NCBI GenBank assembly: GCA_030626645.1
Contig: DAOUTP010000107.1
Span: 1 to 6,414 of the forward strand
Length of the DNA: 6,414 nucleotides
DNA from: Candidatus Cloacimonadota bacterium
GTDB taxonomy: Bacteria > Cloacimonadota > Cloacimonadia > Cloacimonadales > TCS61
Reading direction: 5' to 3'
Positions within the stretch are counted from its first letter, which is position 1. The number at the start of each line of letters is the position of its first letter. The notes below the pieces were generated by a model. It was not told where the DNA came from. It did not search any database and was given only the letters and a program-made list of their open reading frames with translations. This document shows, one piece after another, positions 1-6,414 of this stretch. A program made the translations under genes and the position numbers.

Positions 1-1
1 T

Positions 2-1771
2 AACGGACAAACAACAGGTACAGGGCTAATCTTTTTAATTAGAGAAAAAATTCTGGATATATTTGTTGATGGACTTTATGCAGACCATTTTATGTACAGA
101 TTGAATATTATCAGTGAAATAGACAGCTCATTAATTAGTGAAGGAGAATGGCTTAATTCTTTAAACTGTGAAGATATTAGAAAAGTAGAATTAACTAATT
201 ACACAACCCCACAGCTTCTTCCGAATGAAGATGGTGAACTCACACAATTTGAAACTTACATTGTAACCAGAAGCGGTTTTGCAGATGAAGATAATCCAGC
301 TATAGCTAATTTCAAAGTTCAGGAAGGTTTTTATCCTGGTACAATTATATATTACGGCGAAGACATTGGTTATGAAAACGCAATTTATGCACTTGGAACT
401 CATCATTTTGCAACTTATCAGGACGATGGGTTGAATGAATTCCTACCTTCAGTTATGACTTCTGATGGTGTCCATCTCGCCACAGCATTCTGGTATAGTG
501 GTGAGGAAAAATATACTGCAATTGGAAGTGATGATTTTGAAATCTTTATGAGATGGGGTTATAATGGAGAATACGAGAATAACAATCCTCATAGCCAAAC
601 ATATGAAATAATTCTAGATGAATTAACTGGTCAACCCTATTATTGTGAGATTGTTGGTTACGATATTAGGTTAGATGGTGAACCATATTATTATCCACCA
701 ATTCCTGCTACCGGAGAACATCTTCAGGTTGATGATGATGGTAAAGAATGGCTCCGTATAAGTATCAATGATGCCATCGGTCAGGCAACAACAATAACAC
801 TTACAAGTTTTGGAGGAGTACTTGAGAACATGTATAGTGAACATACATTTGAAGTTCGAGCAATAGACCTGCAGGGAGAAGTAGATCAAACTCCTCATGA
901 ATTTACATTTACAATTGTACAACCAATTCCTAAAGCTGAAAAAGAAGGAGTGCTAATTATTGATGATGAAATTGATACACTTCAGTCACCTGGTGAATTA
1001 TTTGATACTTTTTACGAATACATTGTTTCAGACTATGCAACAGATCCGGGTTATATCAATAGAGAAAGTCTGAATACTTTTATGAACGCAAATGCAATGA
1101 GCTGGCTTCATTATGGAAAATCAATTATTCCACCATCTGATTTGCAGCAGTATAAAACAATAATTTATCATGCTGATAATGGAATTGCAGCATTTAATTT
1201 TTGGAAAGAATTTGAGTCATTAAAGATTTATCTTTTACAAGGTGGTAATTTAATATTGAGTGCTGGTTCTTCTCTTAAAGTAGTTCACCTAAAATGTTCT
1301 CAAAATAATTTTAATATTTTTGAACAGTATTTTGGAATTCCAATGAGTAATGAAGATGCCATAATGCGTGTATCAACTTCTTATACAGATAACCCGTTCT
1401 TTATTAAAGCGGTAGCAGAGGATAACTACAATGATATTGATCTACTATTACCAAGTTTTAATACAACAATTACTAATCCTAATGTACCCTTTTTAAGTGT
1501 TAATGGTCTTGGACCTGTAGCTTATTTTAATGATCATGAAGCTGATGTCATATATAGTTACGGGTGTAAAGAAGTAGGCGAAGATCCTCCAGGATGCCCG
1601 TACCATATTAATCCTACACAAGAGGAATATGATGAATTTAATGGATTACCTGTGGCACTGAAATATGAAACTACAAATAATTCATGCTATATATTCGGTT
1701 TCCCTCTAGCTTATATGGAACCAGATCAAGTTAAATCTATGATGACGCAAATTTTAAATGAGATTGATTAA
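2..1771 (+). CDS. Secreted beta-sandwich / amidotransferase-like-fold protein, 5' end missing
   Basis: The reading frame is open from base 2, and the ATG at 92 has no ribosome binding site, so the gene starts upstream; 589 residues are visible (numbered from the codon at base 2). I do not recognise a named family. Residues 281-298 (HTFEVRAIDLQGEVDQTP) are the typical end of an extracellular Ig/FN3-type beta-sandwich. From residue 316 a Rossmann-like domain begins: VLIIDDE (317-323), then a strand and turn GGNLILSAG (414-422), and a last strand CYIFGFPLAYM (562-572). This pattern matches class I glutamine-amidotransferase-like domains found at the ends of large FCB surface proteins. No G-x-C-x-G nucleophile elbow is visible, so a binding role is likelier than catalysis (inference). 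It ends right after this domain with no T9SS sorting tail, so it may be a lipoprotein or anchored by its unseen N-terminus. It sits 12 bases before the next gene and is probably co-transcribed with it. Confidence 0.85.
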   Translation, partial: NGQTTGTGLIFLIREKILDIFVDGLYADHFMYRLNIISEIDSSLISEGEWLNSLNCEDIRKVELTNYTTPQLLPNEDGELTQFETYIVTRSGFADEDNPAIANFKVQEGFYPGTIIYYGEDIGYENAIYALGTHHFATYQDDGLNEFLPSVMTSDGVHLATAFWYSGEEKYTAIGSDDFEIFMRWGYNGEYENNNPHSQTYEIILDELTGQPYYCEIVGYDIRLDGEPYYYPPIPATGEHLQVDDDGKEWLRISINDAIGQATTITLTSFGGVLENMYSEHTFEVRAIDLQGEVDQTPHEFTFTIVQPIPKAEKEGVLIIDDEIDTLQSPGELFDTFYEYIVSDYATDPGYINRESLNTFMNANAMSWLHYGKSIIPPSDLQQYKTIIYHADNGIAAFNFWKEFESLKIYLLQGGNLILSAGSSLKVVHLKCSQNNFNIFEQYFGIPMSNEDAIMRVSTSYTDNPFFIKAVAEDNYNDIDLLLPSFNTTITNPNVPFLSVNGLGPVAYFNDHEADVIYSYGCKEVGEDPPGCPYHINPTQEEYDEFNGLPVALKYETTNNSCYIFGFPLAYMEPDQVKSMMTQILNEID

Positions 1772-1772
1772 T

Positions 1773-1780
1773 AGGGGGAG
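1773..1780 (+). promoter_or_regulatory. Ribosome binding site of the T9SS-tail gene
   Basis: AGGGGGAG lies 3 bases before the ATG at 1784, so its purine core sits close to, but within reach of, the start codon. It fixes the start of the second gene. Only 12 bases separate the two genes and no promoter fits there, which supports one transcript. Confidence 0.75.
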
Positions 1781-1783
1781 ATA

Positions 1784-3829
1784 ATGAAAAAAATAACATA
1801 TTTAGTAATTATTCTTATTTCTTTTACGTTTCTTTTTGCTTTATCAAATGAAGTGTCTTTATCTTCAAGAATGATTGACAATTCATTAATACACGATGCA
1901 AGCAATATCAGTTTTAGAGTAAGTAATTATGGCATACTAGGATCATCTGATGATGCATCATGGCCTTCACTGGAATGGCCCATTAATTCAGGAATTGATT
2001 ACTTATACCAAAGTTCTTTATGGGTAGGAGCAAAAAAGGTGAGAAGAAATGAGGATGGCGATCAAATATACTGGCAAAATTGGCCACCAGGAGATGATAA
2101 TGATACAACTACTGATGTAACACCGTGGAGAGTTGTTGATACACTAACAACAGTAGGTTGTGATGGATGGTATAGTATCAATGAACTTTTACCGGCGTAT
2201 AATCCGCATGAAACAAGTTTAGGTTATCAATATTCACAGTATAACTTTTTCGATTCAGTTCTCAAGAATGTAGGTAATAGATTGGATTTTGACGACGATG
2301 ATGACGGATATATTGATGAAGACCCTTTAGGAAATCCTTTTGATATTGATGACCCTTCTGGAATTTATTGCTTTACTGTTCCTTTTGATGAAGATGGAGA
2401 TGGTTTAATTGATGAAGATTGTAATTATCCTGGCTTTGAATCTTCAATTGCATATTCCTACGATTATAGTCCTTTTGGAACCGAAGGGCAACGTGATTAT
2501 GGTAGTTCAAGTGGATCAAATAACCATGTAGAATTGGACATTGCCTTAGTACAGGAAATTTATTCCTGGCCCGTTCAATATTTTGCGAATATGATTGTAA
2601 TAAAAAATATAATATACAATCATTCAACTATCGATACGCTTTTTGATTTCAGTTATGCTTATTATGTTGATGCGGATATCGGACCCCAAGCTTTTGGGGG
2701 TTCTGCTATTGCCCCTGATGATATTAGTAGTTATAATATTGGTGAAAATAATTTTGCCTATGCTTATGATAGAGACGGTGATGGAGGTCTTACTCAGGGA
2801 TATTTTGGTCTGAAAAATTTACATCCGGATAATTTGGACGAACAGTGTTGGACGTGGGAGGTGAGTTGGGGTCCTGATGATTGGCAACCATTTCATTATG
2901 TTTCAACACCTAATGCAACAGCTAATGAGAAATACTGGTTATTAACCGGTAGAAACCCTGATGTTAATTATGCTGTTAGTATTAGAGATTATCCTGAATA
3001 CCAGATTAACAATTATCCTAATGGAATTGACACAAGATTTTTATCTACAGTTTATGGGGATATGCAGGGCTATTCTAATCCCACACCTAATTCACTGAAT
3101 CTTGCACCTGAAGAAAGTTATGAATTTTATACATTGATTTTTATGGGATATTCAGTTCAAGAGTTGGAAAATAATCTGAATCTAATGGAAAATTTTATTG
3201 ATTCAGGATTTGATTATTCCCTGTTTGATGGTTTACCAAGTATACCTTATTTGATCAATGTTCTGGATGCTAATTTAATAGCTGCAGCAACTGTTAGATG
3301 GAATGTTCTCTCTGCACCCGATGAATTTATGGTATGTTACAAAGAAGCTGAAGCACCTGCCTATACTTGGGAATATATTGTTGTAGATCATGCTTTATCG
3401 GAATATACTATCACGGATCTACAGCCTGATACAGAGTATAAATTTAAAGTAGCTTGTCTTTATGATGAAGTATATTTGGAAAGCAGAACATTGACTGTTC
3501 TTATAACAGAGGGAAATCAGTCAATTTTACCAATAATTGAAATTATCGGATCTAATAAACTTGCTCAGAATTATCCTAATCCTTTTAATCCGGAAACAAG
3601 CATTTCATACGATATTAATGATAACGGAATTGTGGAATTGAATATTTATAATATCAAAGGTCAATTAAAAAAACAACTTGTAAATGAACATCAACAAGTT
3701 GGAACTTACACAACAATATGGGATGGTTCTAATTCAAATAATAAAAAAGTAAGTAGTGGTTTGTATTTTTATAAATTGTTAATAAATAACAAATTGATTG
3801 ATACAAAGAAAATGATTATGTTAAAATAG
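1784..3829 (+). CDS. T9SS type A sorting domain protein with Asp-rich calcium-type loops and an FN3 domain
   Basis: Complete, 681 residues. The N-terminus (MKK, then a hydrophobic run to about residue 20) is a signal peptide. Residues 170-180 (DDDDDGYIDED) and 202-212 (DEDGDGLIDED) are paired DxDxDGxxDxD loops of the EF-hand/thrombospondin-3 kind expected to bind Ca2+; DRDGDGG at 329-335 is a third, less complete one. Between them, DADIG (296-300) and a DD pair (312-313) lie in a beta-rich core of unknown function that I associate with a recurring family of FCB secreted proteins. Residues about 489-580 look like a fibronectin type III domain (VRW, then ITDLQPDTEYKFKV). From 593, LAQNYPNPFNPETSISY begins the T9SS type A sorting tail, ending SSGLYFYKLL...KKMIMLK. 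That tail normally directs export across the outer membrane by the PorU-type machinery and is removed or used for anchoring. The substrate or partner cannot be told. Probably in an operon with the gene before it. Confidence 0.9.
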   Translation: MKKITYLVIILISFTFLFALSNEVSLSSRMIDNSLIHDASNISFRVSNYGILGSSDDASWPSLEWPINSGIDYLYQSSLWVGAKKVRRNEDGDQIYWQNWPPGDDNDTTTDVTPWRVVDTLTTVGCDGWYSINELLPAYNPHETSLGYQYSQYNFFDSVLKNVGNRLDFDDDDDGYIDEDPLGNPFDIDDPSGIYCFTVPFDEDGDGLIDEDCNYPGFESSIAYSYDYSPFGTEGQRDYGSSSGSNNHVELDIALVQEIYSWPVQYFANMIVIKNIIYNHSTIDTLFDFSYAYYVDADIGPQAFGGSAIAPDDISSYNIGENNFAYAYDRDGDGGLTQGYFGLKNLHPDNLDEQCWTWEVSWGPDDWQPFHYVSTPNATANEKYWLLTGRNPDVNYAVSIRDYPEYQINNYPNGIDTRFLSTVYGDMQGYSNPTPNSLNLAPEESYEFYTLIFMGYSVQELENNLNLMENFIDSGFDYSLFDGLPSIPYLINVLDANLIAAATVRWNVLSAPDEFMVCYKEAEAPAYTWEYIVVDHALSEYTITDLQPDTEYKFKVACLYDEVYLESRTLTVLITEGNQSILPIIEIIGSNKLAQNYPNPFNPETSISYDINDNGIVELNIYNIKGQLKKQLVNEHQQVGTYTTIWDGSNSNNKKVSSGLYFYKLLINNKLIDTKKMIMLK

Positions 3830-3830
3830 A

Positions 3831-4082
3831 GAAATTGTAAATTACATTTCAACAAGCATGAATGAAGATGACAGGTTGAATGTTGCTATTGGTTTGGTAT
3901 AAACTCCCGGGGATGATGGACTTGATGGTGCCGGTGTTTTATTTAATTTCAAAGTAAAAGGAATTCAAATCGGTTCAAGTAACTTAACATTTGATAATTT
4001 GTCACTAATTAATGAAGAAGGTTATCATGTTGACGGATTTGATGATATCACAATAAATAATGGATTACTTATTATCCAGTAG
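3831..4082 (+). pseudogene. Cohesin-like domain remnant, C-terminal half with internal stop
   Basis: Translated in the frame of base 3831, the stretch reads EIVNYISTSMNEDDRLNVAI..., meets TAA at 3900-3902, then continues TPGDDGLDGAGVLFNFKVKG, SSNLTFDNLSLINEEGYHV and NNGLLIIQ, ending at TAG 4080-4082. Strand order and wording match the second half of cohesin domains: 'G.gvLf.i.FkvkG', then 'st.L.l.n..l.n..G', then a closing 'nG.i.i'. Cohesins are about 140 residues, and here only about 80 remain. The N-terminal half is absent, with the preceding gene's sorting tail ending four bases upstream, and no start codon or ribosome binding site serves the fragment. It lies in a different frame from the preceding gene. 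I call it a decayed remnant of a cohesin-bearing surface protein. The family assignment is by eye, without a profile search. Confidence 0.65.
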
Positions 4083-4114
4083 ATGCTAATTACAAAGTTA
4101 TCGTTTCAAAGATT

Positions 4115-4190
4115 TTGTTAATTATAAAACATTATTTTTACAACAATTTTTTCAAATATTTTTGGCTCGAAATTTGCATTATAATTACAA
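4115..4190. repeat. Imperfect inverted repeat in the intergenic region
   Basis: The left arm TTGTTAATTATAA (4115-4127) and right arm TTATAATTACAA (4179-4190) are inverted copies of each other apart from one extra T in the left arm. The 51 bases between are very AT-rich. The right arm overlaps the TATAAT box. It could be an operator, a weak hairpin or chance in AT-rich DNA. Confidence 0.3.
4180..4185 (+). promoter_or_regulatory. Possible -10 box for the C25 peptidase gene
   Basis: TATAAT, a perfect sigma-70 -10 hexamer, lies 28 to 33 bases before the ATG at 4213, which would give a leader of about 20 bases. No good -35 hexamer lies 16-18 bases upstream (only T/A runs). TTGGCT at 4162-4167 is too close, at 12 bases. 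The promoter rules of this lineage are not known to me, so this is tentative. Confidence 0.35.
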
Positions 4191-4199
4191 TTAAAAAGC

Positions 4200-4205
4200 T
4201 AAGGA
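4200..4205 (+). promoter_or_regulatory. Ribosome binding site of the C25 peptidase gene
   Basis: TAAGGA, with a 7-base spacer before the ATG at 4213. It supports this start, which is also the codon that opens a proper signal peptide. Confidence 0.7.
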
Positions 4206-4212
4206 TTATATA

Positions 4213-6414
4213 ATGAAAAAAACATTTATCATTCTAATTATTATTTTCGCAATTTGTTTAAATGCCAGCATTATTGAAAAAACATATCATTTTGGAAATT
4301 ATAAAATTTCTGAAATTGAAGGATTTCAAACAATTGAATTTGAAGATGCACAACAGCAGGCAAAAACAGGTGAACCGGTTCTTCCATACATTTCAGTTTC
4401 GCTTATACTTCCTCCTGGAGAAATTGCAGAATCTATTGAAGTCATTGGTAGTAACGAAAAACAAATTCCCGGAACTTATCTTTTATATCCCAAACAGCAG
4501 GTGAGACCAGTTTCCATGCCGAGTTCAAGTGAGTTCATAAAAGATAATACACTTTATAATTCATCGGAAGTTTATCCACAAAATCAAAGTGGTGAATTGA
4601 TTACACAGTTTTTACATGGCTACTCAATTGCGCTAAACACATTTACACCTGTCATGTATGTTCCTGCTGATGGAAAGATTTCCTATTATGATGAAGTGAA
4701 GATAATTATTCACACAAGACCAGATATGAAGGCACAAATTGCCTTGAACAATCTACTTTCCAATGAAACAGTAATAAACAGAGTAAACAAGATTTCACAG
4801 AATTCTGAAATGATCAGTCAATATTCAACGGTTCAATCCCGCGAAGGTGAATACCAATTACTGATCATCACACCTGCCCAATTTGAATTTGATTTTGATG
4901 AAATGCGTGAAGTCTATCTTCAACAGGGCATGATCTCCGAAGTTAAAACGGTAGAAGAGATCTATTCTTCAATGCCTGGGCAGGATCAACCTGAGAAGAT
5001 CAGGAATTATATTATTCAGGAATATCAGGAACATGAAATTGAGTATGTCTTGCTTGCCGGTGATGTGGAGCACGTTCCTTACCGTGGATTTTATTGTACT
5101 GTTAATTCCGGAGGTGGTTATGAAGATTCTAACATACCATCTGATCTCTATTATTCCGCACTGGATGGAAACTGGAATGATGATGGTGATAACAATTGGG
5201 GTGAGATCGGTGAAGATGATCTGCTTCCTGAAGTTGCAGTTGCCAGATTCTCATTCACAAGTACAACTGATCTTGAAAATATGCTGAATAAAACAATTTT
5301 ATATCAAACACAACCTGTTACCGGTGAACTCCGTGATCCGCTTATGGCAGGAGAACACCTATATAACACTCCCATTACTTGGGGAGCAGATTACCTGGAT
5401 CTTATGATCGGTTATCATGACGATAATGGTTATGAAACTACCGGAATACCTGAGGATCACAATATCTCCACAATATATGATCGTGATATGGGAAGTTGGA
5501 CTGCAACTCAATTGTTAGCAGAAATAAACGAGGGACATTCATTCATTCATCATGTGGGACATGCAAACTATGAATATGCAATGAGATTGAGCAATCCTGA
5601 TATCACAAATGCTAATTTTAATATGATAAATGGTGTTGATCATAACTATACTTTTGTTTACACGCATGGCTGCAATTGCGGTTCTTTTGATCATAATGAC
5701 GGTATTGGAGAAAGGATGATAAACATAGAGAACTTCCTGGCAGCTTTTGTTGGGAATTCTCGTTACGGCTGGTTTAACGAAGGACAAACAGAAGGTCCTT
5801 CAGCGCATTTACATCGCGAATTTGTAGATGCACTTTATACAGATAAATATCATCGAATCGGCAGAGCTCATATGGAATCTAAAACAGCAACTGCTCCCTG
5901 GGTAACTGCTCCAGGACAGTGGGAAGAAGGTGCAATTCGCTGGTGTTTTTACGATTGTAATGTTCTGGGTGGTTCCGCACTGCCGATTTGGACGGATGAG
6001 CCTATGGAACTTGATGCAACTTTCTCACCGGTAATTCCCCAAGGTTATGCTTCATTTCCGGTTGAAATACAAAATAATGGAAATCCTGTAGAAAATATGC
6101 AGTGTACACTTCTGCAAAATGGAGAATTTATAGGAACTGCTGCAACAAATGCTTCGGGAGATGCGATGATAATGTTTGATTCGAATACAATAATAATTGG
6201 TGATATTGAATTATATATAAGTGGATATAATCGTCCGACAGAAATGCATCAATTACAGGTTGTTCCTACAGGTTATTATGTTAATATAGAAAGTTATTCT
6301 ATTACTTCTGGTAACGATAATATTCTGGAATTTGGTGAAAATGCACTTTTATCTATGAATTTGGAGGCTATAGGCATTGGAGCTGTAAATGATGTGCTTG
6401 TTACTATTTCTACA
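4213..6414 (+). CDS. Gingipain-family (C25) cysteine peptidase, 3' end missing
   Basis: The frame is open to the window edge, giving 734 residues. Residues 1-18 are a signal peptide (MKK, hydrophobic run, LNA before Ser19). Residues about 20-200 resemble the C25 propeptide, with GEPVLPY at 53-59. The catalytic domain starts near YQLLIIT (214-220) and includes VLLAGDVEHVP (279-289), SDLYYSALDGNW (310-321) and LPEVAVARF (338-346). The predicted catalytic His is H450 in HHVGHAN, and the nucleophile C487 in THGCNCGSFD. Their 37-residue spacing resembles gingipain RgpB (His/Cys 33 apart). NSRYGW (515-520) follows. An Ig-like domain (about 598-685) and a second sandwich opening with ITSGNDNILEFGEN (697-710) come next. 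The usual LGDP after the catalytic domain reads LGGS (585-588). It is likely a T9SS-exported protease, but the tail is outside the window. It is not PorU, whose Cys motif differs. Substrate specificity cannot be read. Confidence 0.92.
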   Translation, partial: MKKTFIILIIIFAICLNASIIEKTYHFGNYKISEIEGFQTIEFEDAQQQAKTGEPVLPYISVSLILPPGEIAESIEVIGSNEKQIPGTYLLYPKQQVRPVSMPSSSEFIKDNTLYNSSEVYPQNQSGELITQFLHGYSIALNTFTPVMYVPADGKISYYDEVKIIIHTRPDMKAQIALNNLLSNETVINRVNKISQNSEMISQYSTVQSREGEYQLLIITPAQFEFDFDEMREVYLQQGMISEVKTVEEIYSSMPGQDQPEKIRNYIIQEYQEHEIEYVLLAGDVEHVPYRGFYCTVNSGGGYEDSNIPSDLYYSALDGNWNDDGDNNWGEIGEDDLLPEVAVARFSFTSTTDLENMLNKTILYQTQPVTGELRDPLMAGEHLYNTPITWGADYLDLMIGYHDDNGYETTGIPEDHNISTIYDRDMGSWTATQLLAEINEGHSFIHHVGHANYEYAMRLSNPDITNANFNMINGVDHNYTFVYTHGCNCGSFDHNDGIGERMINIENFLAAFVGNSRYGWFNEGQTEGPSAHLHREFVDALYTDKYHRIGRAHMESKTATAPWVTAPGQWEEGAIRWCFYDCNVLGGSALPIWTDEPMELDATFSPVIPQGYASFPVEIQNNGNPVENMQCTLLQNGEFIGTAATNASGDAMIMFDSNTIIIGDIELYISGYNRPTEMHQLQVVPTGYYVNIESYSITSGNDNILEFGENALLSMNLEAIGIGAVNDVLVTIST

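Noticed and set aside
92..94. ATG as the start of the first gene
   Set aside because: There is no ribosome binding site or signal peptide, and the frame stays open upstream to base 2, so the gene begins outside the window.
191..922. Reverse-strand open frames at 191-406 and 671-922
   Set aside because: They lie opposite the well-supported first gene. Their products are Cys/Ile-rich with no domain pattern and no ribosome binding site.
2373..2627. Reverse-strand open frame
   Set aside because: It is a shadow of the Asp-rich T9SS gene, and the His/Gln/Leu-rich translation has no recognisable feature.
3900..3902. Stop-codon readthrough or recoding at the TAA within the cohesin-like stretch
   Set aside because: TAA is rarely recoded, no stimulating structure is visible, and the fragment also lacks a start and half its domain, so decay is the simpler reading.
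4115..4152. Rho-independent terminator (TTGTT ... AACAA followed by a T run)
   Set aside because: The stem is only five A/T-rich pairs with a 22-base loop, too weak to call.
4162..4185. TTGGCT/TATAAT as a full -35/-10 promoter
   Set aside because: The spacer is 12 bases, too short for a sigma-70 promoter. Only the -10 box is kept as tentative.
4246..4257. Lipobox around Cys15 of the peptidase
   Set aside because: The residues FAIC lack Gly, Ala or Ser before the Cys. Cleavage after Ala18 by signal peptidase I fits better.
4262..5287. Forward open frames at 4262-4504 and 5033-5287
   Set aside because: Both are out of frame within the C25 peptidase gene, whose own frame carries clear family motifs.
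5539..5787. Reverse-strand open frame
   Set aside because: It lies opposite the peptidase active-site region and is a shadow of its conserved coding sequence.

Overview
The window is AT-rich and carries three large genes, all on the + strand, plus one broken remnant. The proteins point to a Gram-negative bacterium of the Fibrobacteres-Chlorobi-Bacteroidetes (FCB) assemblage. The evidence is a C-terminal type IX secretion (T9SS type A) sorting domain with the LAQNYPNPFNP signature, Asp-rich 'DxDxDGxxDED' calcium-type loops, a gingipain-family (C25) peptidase and a cohesin-like remnant. This mix is common in Candidatus Cloacimonadota, Marinimicrobia, KSB1 and Ignavibacteria-type genomes. I lean towards Cloacimonadota, but that is inference, not proof.

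Layout: (1) Positions 2-1771 hold the 3' part of a gene that starts before the window. It encodes an extracellular-looking protein with a beta-sandwich ('EVRAID..GEVD.TP') followed by a C-terminal glutamine-amidotransferase-like Rossmann domain with no visible nucleophile. (2) Positions 1784-3829 follow after 12 bases with a strong ribosome binding site. This complete 681-residue gene encodes a T9SS-exported surface or secreted protein with a signal peptide, calcium-type loops, a fibronectin type III domain and a sorting tail. The two genes almost certainly share a transcript. (3) Positions 3831-4082 hold the C-terminal half of a cohesin-like domain, interrupted by a TAA and lacking its 5' half: a pseudogene fragment. 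(4) Positions 4083-4212 are a very AT-rich intergenic stretch with an inverted repeat, a TATAAT box and a ribosome binding site. (5) Positions 4213-6414 hold the first 734 residues of a C25 (gingipain-like) cysteine peptidase that runs off the right edge. It has a signal peptide, propeptide, catalytic His/Cys pair, Ig-like domain and the start of a further beta-sandwich.

Taken together this reads as a locus of envelope or secreted proteins: modular beta-sandwich proteins exported by T9SS beside a secreted peptidase that probably uses the same route. No RNA gene, CRISPR array, transposase or phage gene is visible. I see no clear evidence of a new multi-gene system. The points most worth following up are the cohesin remnant, the altered C-terminal motif of the peptidase and the uneven base composition within the peptidase gene.
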